NCBI GenBank assembly: GCA_017651645.1
Contig: JAGCCO010000018.1
Coordinates: 62,001-126,000 of the forward strand
Origin: Bacteroidales bacterium
Lineage (GTDB): Bacteria; Bacteroidota; Bacteroidia; Bacteroidales; F082
Direction of reading: 5' to 3'
Length of the DNA: 64,000 nt
Positions 36,518-44,059 of this stretch are shown in pieces; position 1 is the first letter of the stretch, and each line of letters starts with the position of its first letter. A program made the position numbers and the translations under genes. The notes beneath the pieces were generated by a model that searched no databases, was not told where the DNA came from, and saw nothing but the letters and a program-made list of their open reading frames with translations.

Positions 36518-37753
36518 TTACTTGATACCCAGCTTCTTGGCAATGTCCTTCGGCAGGGCGTCCTTGTGAACCACGATGTTGAGGGTCTTGTAGCGCACGA
36601 AAGCCTTGCTGACGTACCAAATGCCTTTGTACTGGCCAGCCTCGCCCCAGCTGTTCTTCACGATGAAGTACTCGTTGCCGATTTGGTCCTTGGCGGTGCC
36701 ATAAATCAACATGCCGTGGTCGTCGCCCGTCTCGTAGTTGTCGTAAGCAATCTGACGTTCCTTTTGGGTGACCCACTTTTGAGGAGTCGGGCCATTCATG
36801 GCTTCTTTCTTACGGTCGGCGGCACTCATACCCAGCCAGTGGGCCATGTCGCTGCCTTGGAGGTCGCGGCCTTTGGCTTCGATGTCGGGCAACACGGCCA
36901 CGCCAGCCATCGGGCCACGGAGCCAGCCTTGCTCGCTGACATCGGAACCCCAGGCAATCGGGTAACCTTTGTCGATGGCGTTGTCCATCACCTGCATGAA
37001 CTCGTCGATGGGAAGGTTCCAGGCCTGACCCCAGCGCCAGTTGTCCTGCACTTCGATGACGAAGGGCTCATAGAACGGATGGTGCGTGAACGAAGTCAGG
37101 TTGACGTAGTCGTTCATGTTGAGGCCAGTGGATTCGGCGAAGCTCATGGGTGTGTACTTCTTGCCTTTGTAAGTGAACTCGGTTGGAGGTACACCCAGGT
37201 AGGCGTCATAGATACCAGCCAAGCCCTTCTTCCAGAGCGGGTTGCCGTCCTTGTCCATCTGAATCTTGCGACTTTTGATGACACCTTCTACATACGGATC
37301 TGTGACAGCGGAGAGCTCGGTGAAGTTCGACAGAGAATCACCGTGCATGGCACCAGCAGGCATCAGTTCATCGGGAACGAGGCCATAGTGCTTGATGGCA
37401 TAGAGCACGTCACCAAAAGAACCACCTTGCGAGAAAGACACATCGCCGTGGGTACGGACAGCGGCTTCAGCGCGGTCTAAGTAGGTCTTGTAAACGATGT
37501 ACATCTCAGAGAAATCGTACTCGGGCTTGCCCATACGGAGCAGCTCTGCCTCAAAGAAAGCCAGTGAGCTGTAGCACCAGCAGGTACCAGCTTGGTTCTG
37601 GTCTTTAACCGAAGTGACAGGAAGTTCCTTAATGGTGGTGAATTTGAAGCCTTCGCCTTCTTTTTTGTCTTCGGGTTTCGGCATCTGGGGTTGTGCAATG
37701 GCGCTGATGCTGAGCATCAAAGCGGCTGCGGTCAAAATGTGTTTGAATTTCAT
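36518..37753 (-). CDS. C1-family cysteine peptidase (aminopeptidase C-like), copy A
   Basis: 411 residues. Signal peptide about 1-20 (ending AIAQ), so periplasmic or exported. Papain-fold active site: Cys58 in NQAGTCWCYSS, His in TGDDHGMLIYG near 345, and Asn in FIVKNSWGEAG near 368; oxyanion Gln in DQNQ. Length and layout match the bleomycin hydrolase-like C1B enzymes of Bacteroidetes. A second cysteine follows the nucleophile by two residues (CWC). It is paralogous to the next gene and has its own promoter box (37799-37806). Confidence 0.9.
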   Translation of the reverse strand: MKFKHILTAAALMLSISAIAQPQMPKPEDKKEGEGFKFTTIKELPVTSVKDQNQAGTCWCYSSLAFFEAELLRMGKPEYDFSEMYIVYKTYLDRAEAAVRTHGDVSFSQGGSFGDVLYAIKHYGLVPDELMPAGAMHGDSLSNFTELSAVTDPYVEGVIKSRKIQMDKDGNPLWKKGLAGIYDAYLGVPPTEFTYKGKKYTPMSFAESTGLNMNDYVNLTSFTHHPFYEPFVIEVQDNWRWGQAWNLPIDEFMQVMDNAIDKGYPIAWGSDVSEQGWLRGPMAGVAVLPDIEAKGRDLQGSDMAHWLGMSAADRKKEAMNGPTPQKWVTQKERQIAYDNYETGDDHGMLIYGTAKDQIGNEYFIVKNSWGEAGQYKGIWYVSKAFVRYKTLNIVVHKDALPKDIAKKLGIK

Positions 37754-37760
37754 AATGTAT

Positions 37761-37795
37761 GATTTAAAGATTTATAATTTAAGATTCAAAATCAT
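37761..37795 (-). repeat. AT-rich word array upstream of C1 peptidase A
   Basis: Four or five degenerate ATTTAAA-like 7-8-bp words, ends complementary (ATGATTT/AAATCAT), in the leader of the 37753 gene. Confidence 0.55.
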
Positions 37796-37798
37796 GTG

Positions 37799-37830
37799 CA
37801 AAGGTAGGCTTTTTTTGTCAAAGCCCCAAA
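37799..37830 (-). promoter_or_regulatory. Promoter of C1 peptidase A
   Basis: Minus-strand TACCTTTG at 37799-37806 and TTTG at 37827-37830, 20 bp apart. The -33 box lies inside the end of the upstream peptidase gene. Confidence 0.65.
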
Positions 37831-38954
37831 TCTTTCTTCATTGTCTTTGACAGGGCGTCTTTGTGCAAGGTGAAGAAGATGGTGTATTGTCGCAGGTATT
37901 GCTCGGAGCAGTACCAATAGCCTTGGTAAGGTCCTCTGTCGCCCCATGAGTTCTTGATCTTGTAGTATTTGTTGCCGTTTTGGTCCTTGGCGATACCGAC
38001 GACAAGCATACTGTGGTCATCGCCTGCATCCCAGTTGTCGTAAGCTCTTTGGTGGTCCTCATCGGTGACTTTCTTTTCTGCGACGATTTCTTCCCAAAGG
38101 TTTTCGTTTTCGGGGTCTTCGGGGACGATGCCGATACCTGTCTTTCCTGAGAAGCCCTTGTTGCTGACATCCTGTGCCCAGCCAAGGGTGTAGCCATGCT
38201 CCAAAGCATAGTCGACGGCTTCCATCAGCTTGTCAAGCGGCAGGTTGTAGGCAGGAGTCCAAGTCCAGTTGTCGGGGATCTCGACCATGCAAGGCTTGTT
38301 GTATTCCTCGTTGGTGAAAGAGCAGATCTCGACATAGTTGGAAGGGTCGATGCGGTAGGTCTCTGCAAACGATTTGGCTGTGTATTTCTTGCCATCGACC
38401 GTGAACTCTTCGGGAACATCACCGAGATAGGCATCCAAAACGCCTTGTACCGCCTTGGGGCCTGCAGGAGAGATTTTCTTGTTGCCATTCTTGATGATGG
38501 CACGGGCCACCGAGCTGATGACTTCGTTCATCTCGGCATGCATGTGGCGTTCCTCACCGATGACTTTGCCGCTGTAATCGGCTTCAGGCATCATGCCGTA
38601 TTTGTCAATCATGTAGAGGACGTCGCACACCTCGCCGCCTTGACTGAGGGTGTTGTTGCCGTGCATGCGGACGAATTTCGCCACTTTCTCAGTCCAAGCA
38701 TTACGGACGACAAACATCTCCGAGAGGTTGAATTCTTTCCCATAGATGCGAAGAATCTCTGCCTCAACAAAGCCAATGCCGGCAAAGCACCAGCAGGTGC
38801 CTGAACTACCTTGGTTGTCGACGGGCGTGTGCTTCACATTGACGGTCTCCGTAATTTGATAGACGGGGTCTTTTTCTTCTTTGTCTTGGGCAAAAAGTGT
38901 TGAACCTATGCCCAACAGCAGCGCGATGGCCGCCAATTTCATGAATCTATTCAT
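37818..38954 (-). CDS. C1-family cysteine peptidase (aminopeptidase C-like), copy B
   Basis: 378 residues. Signal peptide about 1-22 (ending LFAQ). Active site Cys in SSGTCWCFAG near residue 53 with preceding DNQG, His in AGDDHSMLVVG near 320, Asn in YKIKNSWGDRG near 342. Related to copy A over most of the length (LSQGGEVCDVLY, GVLDAYLGDVPEEFTVDGKKYT), but shorter in the C-terminal insert, so specificities may differ. It starts 15 bp after the C10 peptidase stop on the same strand, so it is probably co-transcribed with that protease. Confidence 0.9.
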   Translation of the reverse strand: MNRFMKLAAIALLLGIGSTLFAQDKEEKDPVYQITETVNVKHTPVDNQGSSGTCWCFAGIGFVEAEILRIYGKEFNLSEMFVVRNAWTEKVAKFVRMHGNNTLSQGGEVCDVLYMIDKYGMMPEADYSGKVIGEERHMHAEMNEVISSVARAIIKNGNKKISPAGPKAVQGVLDAYLGDVPEEFTVDGKKYTAKSFAETYRIDPSNYVEICSFTNEEYNKPCMVEIPDNWTWTPAYNLPLDKLMEAVDYALEHGYTLGWAQDVSNKGFSGKTGIGIVPEDPENENLWEEIVAEKKVTDEDHQRAYDNWDAGDDHSMLVVGIAKDQNGNKYYKIKNSWGDRGPYQGYWYCSEQYLRQYTIFFTLHKDALSKTMKKDLGL

Positions 38955-38969
38955 AATATGTCTGTTTGA

Positions 38970-41747
38970 TTATAATCTAATGATCTTTGTTGTCGTGCAA
39001 CCGAAGTCGGTCATCACTTCGATAAAGTAGCAACCTTTAGGCTCGTTTGAAAGGTCGATGACGGCATGGTCGTCGTTCAAATTGAGATGCCTTATCTCTT
39101 GACCTGTCAAGTTATAGACCTTGATTTGGCTAAGCTTTTCGGCTTGGATGGTGACTTGACCTTCGGTAGGATTGGGGTAGAGGCTGATGTTTTGATCGCC
39201 AGTGTTTTCGTTTGTGCCAGTGGTCCAGTCCACATACACGGTGTTGGAAGGATTTGACTCGACAAAGTCGGTGCGACCGGTCACATAATAGTGATAGCTG
39301 TGCTGGGCATTGGCCTCATAGTCGGTGAAGTCGGTTCCGCTGGTGTGACCAATCAGTTGGCCATCGCGGTATACTTTGTAACGTTCAGCCATCGTGGCTT
39401 CCTCCCATTGCAGGATGACATGACCTTCGTGGATGAGGAAATCGAGGTGCTGCGGGATGATGGTCTTATTGACTTCAATGAAATGCATTTCAGGATTATC
39501 TTGTGCCGGGGCATAACCCGAGGTGCAATCGTCGTCTCTATAATAGGCCTCCACCGCATATCCAAAATGATTGTCGGGTTGGGAACCGAGATTGTCGGTG
39601 AAGGAGGTGCTGGTGAGTGCCTTGATGCGCTTGAATTCCTGGCCTTTGACGCGACGGTAAAGGATATATCCCGTGACACCTTCAGCCTCAGGGGCATCCC
39701 AAGAGACTTTTACCTTTGAAGGTGTGACCATCTCATAACGCAGGTTGGTGGGAGTGGCACAAAGCGATTCTGGCTCCACATTGACGACATTGGAATGCAG
39801 CGTCTCACCGTCGACGGAACAAGCTGTGACGAAGTAAGTGTGGAATGCATTAGCCGTTTGCGGGTCGGTGTAATGGGGGTTGTCGGAATAGGCGATGAGG
39901 AGGTCGTCGCGGAAGATGTAATAGTGAATGACGTTTTGGCTGTCTTCCATCTCCCATTGAAGGTTAACGTTATTTCCTGAGATGCTTGCGGCGAGGTTAA
40001 TGGGACCATCCATCTCCTCGTCATCATCATTGCAAGTGTTGTTGGCTATGAAAAACAAGCCACTGCCGATATCGTTGGAAGAGCCTTCAAAGCTGACTTT
40101 GCAGTCATTTGTCGAGTTCTTGATTTTAAAAGTCAGGTTGTCAACAACTTGAGATGTTTTGTTCCAATAGATCTCGATATGGCCAAGCGGTAAGGCGATG
40201 TTACGAGTGGCATTGGCGGTCTCAAGAGTGACTAGTGCCACTTCGTCGCCAGCTCCATTGACAAAAGAGAGCGCACCGCCGTTCCATCCTTGGGCATCAG
40301 ACGAGGTCATCTCAACGGTCCAGTTGCAGGTGGGGCCAAGGAGAATGTTGTCTTCGTAGGCAACCAAACCTTGTGCGTTGTGAACGATGGCATATACGCA
40401 ATACTTCACTATCGTGGGGAGGTAATGGTCGGTATAAGTCATGGTGGCACCGGGAGCCACGTTGTCCTCAGTGTAGATAATTTTGCCGTTGCGCGTTACC
40501 ACGATTTGGTCAATGTTGGTGAGGTCGTTGAGGTGGATGTTTTGAGTGGGGTTGGTCCAACTCAGGGTGGCGGCATAGTCGAAGTCGTGGCTGGGCTCTA
40601 CCGAGAGGTTTTCGGGCTGCATGGGCATGTAATTGAAGACATCGGAGGGCACATAGTTGAATATGGCCTGGGCCCAGCCGGCGTAGTCGATTTCGTCAAT
40701 GACAAACCAACCATCGCTGCTACCGCCCCAGCCCCAGTTGAAGTGGAAGAGGTCGCTGTCATCGTAGCCATCGCACACGAAAGCATGGCCGCCACTGTTG
40801 CTAAAGCCGGAATAGTAGACGGGCCAGCCTAAGTCGAACTGCTCTTTGAGCTTGTTTTGCCAATTGAAGAGTGAGAACTCGTCACGCCCCCGGAGTTCGG
40901 CTTGGTTGGAGTAGGAGAAGTATTGTTGGATGGCATAAGGTACATCCCATGAATTAGCACCACTTCCGCTAGGTGAGAATTGCATGTCGACGGACACACC
41001 ACAATGGTACATGAACAATGCGACGGCTTCAATTTCCTCTTGTGAAGCTCCACCGAGCCGTTCGGGCATGTTTTTCCAGTCGTAGGTTGTATTTCCGAAA
41101 TTAGCTGACTGCATTCCATAACCGTAGCAATAGTAGGAATGGCTGCCCATCCCTTGTGTGGGATGGTCCCAGCGTTTCATCACCTGACTCATGGCAGTGG
41201 CCACGCAGCCTGCATAGCAACGGCCACCAGGGCCACCACTGGCCTCAGGGGCATAGAGGTTGTAAGGCGAGTCTTGGTTCCATTTGGTGGTGCAGATGTA
41301 GTCGACGCCACGGCCACCGTTGCGCGAGAGCAGTCTGCCCGTTGTGGCCACGCTTTGCCATTCCTCGGCAGTATCGTCGAAAAGGACTGCATTGCGACTC
41401 GTGCGTGCCTCGATGATTTTGTCCAAATAGAAAGCGAGCTCAGGTGACATGTTCTCCGTCTCGAATGGGCCTTCATCAGAATAGCCCACGATGGGACGGA
41501 AACGGTCGTCGGCCGACACGATGACAAAGCCTGTCGTGCCCGAATTGAAGACGTAGAAACAGACTTCATCGCGGTTTGAAACACCTGTGTAAACCAACTG
41601 TAAATCATTGGATTTTAAATCGTTGTTGAAATTAGCGCAGACAAAATTCTGTCCGATGGCTTTTGCCTTTTCCAAATCGACAGGGTTAGCGTACAGAGCA
41701 CTGAGGCTCAAAAGCAGGACGAAAAGAGTCAATAATTGTTTTTTCAT
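38970..41747 (-). CDS. C10 (streptopain-like) peptidase with Fn3 modules and T9SS domain
   Basis: 925 residues from ATG 41747; the frame opens 26 codons earlier, but a TACTTTTG box at 41772-41779 and the signal peptide support the later start. Signal peptide about 1-21. A SpeB-like propeptide (about 22-140, with FVIVSADDRFRPIVGYS) precedes the C10 catalytic domain. Its nucleophile is the Cys of AGCVATAMSQVM (about 181), its His lies in SGGHAFVCDGYD (about 318), and FHFNWGWGGSSDGWF follows. Three or more fibronectin III-like modules (VIHYYIFRDDLLIAYSD, GYILYRRVKGQEF, YKVYRDGQLIG) lead to a type A T9SS domain (LYPNPTEGQVTIQAE). Similar in build to PrtT-type proteases. Confidence 0.93.
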   Translation of the reverse strand: MKKQLLTLFVLLLSLSALYANPVDLEKAKAIGQNFVCANFNNDLKSNDLQLVYTGVSNRDEVCFYVFNSGTTGFVIVSADDRFRPIVGYSDEGPFETENMSPELAFYLDKIIEARTSRNAVLFDDTAEEWQSVATTGRLLSRNGGRGVDYICTTKWNQDSPYNLYAPEASGGPGGRCYAGCVATAMSQVMKRWDHPTQGMGSHSYYCYGYGMQSANFGNTTYDWKNMPERLGGASQEEIEAVALFMYHCGVSVDMQFSPSGSGANSWDVPYAIQQYFSYSNQAELRGRDEFSLFNWQNKLKEQFDLGWPVYYSGFSNSGGHAFVCDGYDDSDLFHFNWGWGGSSDGWFVIDEIDYAGWAQAIFNYVPSDVFNYMPMQPENLSVEPSHDFDYAATLSWTNPTQNIHLNDLTNIDQIVVTRNGKIIYTEDNVAPGATMTYTDHYLPTIVKYCVYAIVHNAQGLVAYEDNILLGPTCNWTVEMTSSDAQGWNGGALSFVNGAGDEVALVTLETANATRNIALPLGHIEIYWNKTSQVVDNLTFKIKNSTNDCKVSFEGSSNDIGSGLFFIANNTCNDDDEEMDGPINLAASISGNNVNLQWEMEDSQNVIHYYIFRDDLLIAYSDNPHYTDPQTANAFHTYFVTACSVDGETLHSNVVNVEPESLCATPTNLRYEMVTPSKVKVSWDAPEAEGVTGYILYRRVKGQEFKRIKALTSTSFTDNLGSQPDNHFGYAVEAYYRDDDCTSGYAPAQDNPEMHFIEVNKTIIPQHLDFLIHEGHVILQWEEATMAERYKVYRDGQLIGHTSGTDFTDYEANAQHSYHYYVTGRTDFVESNPSNTVYVDWTTGTNENTGDQNISLYPNPTEGQVTIQAEKLSQIKVYNLTGQEIRHLNLNDDHAVIDLSNEPKGCYFIEVMTDFGCTTTKIIRL

Positions 41748-41771
41748 AGTTTGAAATATTTTAATAGGCTT

Positions 41772-41779
41772 CAAAAGTA
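41772..41779 (-). promoter_or_regulatory. -7 box for the C10 peptidase gene
   Basis: Minus-strand TACTTTTG, 25 bp before the chosen start. Confidence 0.6.
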
Positions 41780-41832
41780 GGAAAATAATCGAAACATTCG
41801 TGCACTTATGGAAAAGAAATCCCAAATTTTTC

Positions 41833-42357
41833 TCAAAGTGAAATCACTTCATCCATTTTGATGTCCAAAGGCTCGGTGGGTACCTCATCGACCAGTTGGA
41901 AGTCGAAGCAGATGCCGATCCGTTTCACCTCCAGATGTTGGCAGAGGAAGCGGTCGTAATAGCCTTTGCCGCGACCGATGCGGTTGCCCTTATGGTCGAA
42001 GGCTACGCCAGGGACGACAATCAGGTCAAAATCACCTTGATAAGGCTCGTTTTGCGGTTCAAGGATGTTGAAGTCGCCCACGGCAAAATCGGTGTCCTTG
42101 GCAAATTCCACGGGGATGATATCGTCGCCGACCACGGTAGGCAGGATGATTTTTTTCTTCAAGTGCCATTTTTCAAGGAAAGCTTGTGTTTGCACTTCAT
42201 CGGGCAAGGCACTGTAAAGCATGACTTTCTCGGCTTTGATGAAGTCGGGATGCTGTTCCAGCTTGACCAGGATCTTTTCGGATTGTTCCAAGAGCTGTTC
42301 TTTGGTATGTTGTTTTTTCAAGGCCTTAATTTGGGCACGCAATTCTTTCTTTTCCAT
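41833..42357 (-). CDS. 5-formyltetrahydrofolate cyclo-ligase
   Basis: 174 residues. Converts 5-formyl-THF to 5,10-methenyl-THF with ATP. Visible: MEKKELRAQIKALKKQ at the N-terminus, VMLYSALPDEVQTQAFLE, KIILPTVVGDDI, DLIVVPGVAFDHKGNRIGRGKGYYDRFL (the GRGxGYYD ATP/folate loop), and IGICFDFQLVDEVPTEPLDIKMD. Downstream partner of the esterase-like gene (9-bp gap) on the minus strand. Confidence 0.95.
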   Translation of the reverse strand: MEKKELRAQIKALKKQHTKEQLLEQSEKILVKLEQHPDFIKAEKVMLYSALPDEVQTQAFLEKWHLKKKIILPTVVGDDIIPVEFAKDTDFAVGDFNILEPQNEPYQGDFDLIVVPGVAFDHKGNRIGRGKGYYDRFLCQHLEVKRIGICFDFQLVDEVPTEPLDIKMDEVISL

Positions 42358-42366
42358 ATTGGGAGA

Positions 42367-43959
42367 TTAGTTGATGGTCTTTGTTGCATTGGCCCCAATA
42401 CCGTAGGGCATGGCGGCTGATACGGTGATACTTCGTTTTGGGGCGTTGCCAATCCACTCCACCCACACGTTGTTTTCATTCGATTCAAGGATAATGCCGC
42501 CTTCGACTAGCCAACTGGCGGCCAAGGGGTAGGGCTTCACATAATAATGGTCGTTTTCTTCAACAATTTCAGGTTTTTGGGGTGCAACGATGTCGAAGAA
42601 AAAGTCCGACATCATATCTTGGATGATGAAGAAATTCTCGTTCAGTTTTTTGGTCGCAGGCTCCACATGAGGGGAGTGCTTATAACCTGAGAAAGTGACC
42701 AATTGTGCCTTATGTCCCATTTGAATGGCACGGTCCACGATGCATGACGAACCATACATCTTTTCGACCAACATGGATTTCAATACGCCAGCGATTCCGA
42801 AAGGATAGTTGTAATCGTATGGGACGATGTCGTCGGCGTCGCCATGGAAGGCGAGAATAGGGATGTCGTGGCCACGCATAAGGGCTGTGTCGGGCATGGC
42901 GCCCCACATGTCAACAATGCCTTTGATGTGGAAGTTGGTCTTGATGGCGTTGCCACAGGTGTCGATGTCGCCAAGGTCAGCCTTTAGGAAGCCGCTATGG
43001 GAGGATTTGGGACGGGTATCGTTGGTCATAAAGGCGAGGTTAAGCGTGGTGATGGCTCCTGCACTGCAACCGCCTACGAACAGCATGGAGGTGTCGATGC
43101 CGAATTCTTCCTGATGTGACACCAAGAAGCGCATGGCAGCATGGGCATCTTGCACGGCACGGTAGCCTGCCCGTCCAATGCTGCCCATTGAAGGAAGGAA
43201 GCCTATCCTGTAGTCGATGGAGGCGGTTACATAACCCATCGAAGCCAGGTGTTGACACCATTGAGTGATGGATTTGTCGTCTTTCGAACCGAAATAGAAC
43301 GCACCACCGTGAATCAACATGACCAAGGGACGTTTTTGTAATGAGTCGTCTTGGGGACGGAAAACATCGAGATGGAGGTCCAATGGCGTCTCGTTTATGG
43401 CATTACCCATTCGGAAGATTTTGTCGGAGACGGCGGTTTCATCGGCCAGTTCCGACCAAAACCCCAACACTTTGGCGTAAGGGATGTCGCTGATTTCTTC
43501 TACAGCAAACAAAGTATCTTGATAGCGTTTGTTTTCAAAGTCTTGAAAAGCGGGTGTTTCGAGTAAGTCAAAGTGAAATCTGGCAGTCCCCAACACACTC
43601 AATCGTGCATAGCCTTTCGCGTGTTGGCTGTCCATGGATACGACACGCGGTCGGAAGGTCTCCTTTTTGCCGTTGTAATATAATCTGGCATTGCGTTTAC
43701 GGGCTTCCAATCTGAAAGGAAGAGTGTCACTCATGGCTTCTTTCAAGGCCATATAATGCCCTTTGACGTTCAGGCTGTCGCTATACTCAACGAAAATCAG
43801 AAATTCTTTGCCGTGAACTTTGCTTTTGAAAACGGCAGGGGTTTCAATGACGGGAAAATAGACTTTTTTGAGAAACAAGCGCGGGTCGGGAATGTCATCG
43901 TTGCCGAATAGATAGACAAAGAAGAGGGAAAGGACTATGGTAAGGATATAGCGGCGCAT
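42367..43959 (-). CDS. Exported alpha/beta-hydrolase (carboxylesterase-like)
   Basis: 530 residues. Signal peptide or anchor about 1-19. An N-terminal beta-rich region (about 25-180) without recognised family is followed by an alpha/beta-hydrolase: oxyanion motif LIHGGAFYFGSK near 214, nucleophile elbow GGCSAG near 297, acid in LAFHGDADDIVP near 372, and His in YKHSPHVEP near 432. The last 100 residues include an Ig-like module (LVEGGIILESNENNVWVEW). The triad looks complete. It resembles carbohydrate esterases and lipases of the HSL/Est group; the substrate is unknown. Divergent from the GH16-GH20 gene, which could indicate joint glycan work. Confidence 0.85.
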   Translation of the reverse strand: MRRYILTIVLSLFFVYLFGNDDIPDPRLFLKKVYFPVIETPAVFKSKVHGKEFLIFVEYSDSLNVKGHYMALKEAMSDTLPFRLEARKRNARLYYNGKKETFRPRVVSMDSQHAKGYARLSVLGTARFHFDLLETPAFQDFENKRYQDTLFAVEEISDIPYAKVLGFWSELADETAVSDKIFRMGNAINETPLDLHLDVFRPQDDSLQKRPLVMLIHGGAFYFGSKDDKSITQWCQHLASMGYVTASIDYRIGFLPSMGSIGRAGYRAVQDAHAAMRFLVSHQEEFGIDTSMLFVGGCSAGAITTLNLAFMTNDTRPKSSHSGFLKADLGDIDTCGNAIKTNFHIKGIVDMWGAMPDTALMRGHDIPILAFHGDADDIVPYDYNYPFGIAGVLKSMLVEKMYGSSCIVDRAIQMGHKAQLVTFSGYKHSPHVEPATKKLNENFFIIQDMMSDFFFDIVAPQKPEIVEENDHYYVKPYPLAASWLVEGGIILESNENNVWVEWIGNAPKRSITVSAAMPYGIGANATKTIN

Positions 43960-43982
43960 AGATATTATAAAGGAATTAGCTG

Positions 43983-43990
43983 CAAAAATA
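43983..43990 (-). promoter_or_regulatory. -7 box for the alpha/beta-hydrolase gene
   Basis: Minus-strand TATTTTTG, 24 bp before the start. A TATTTTTA on the plus strand (44033-44040) may serve the divergent glycosidase gene. Confidence 0.55.
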
Positions 43991-44059
43991 CTAAACTAAA
44001 ACGAAATTGGAAAAACCAAATGATAAAAAGCGTATTTTTACAGCGAAAAATAGAATAGG

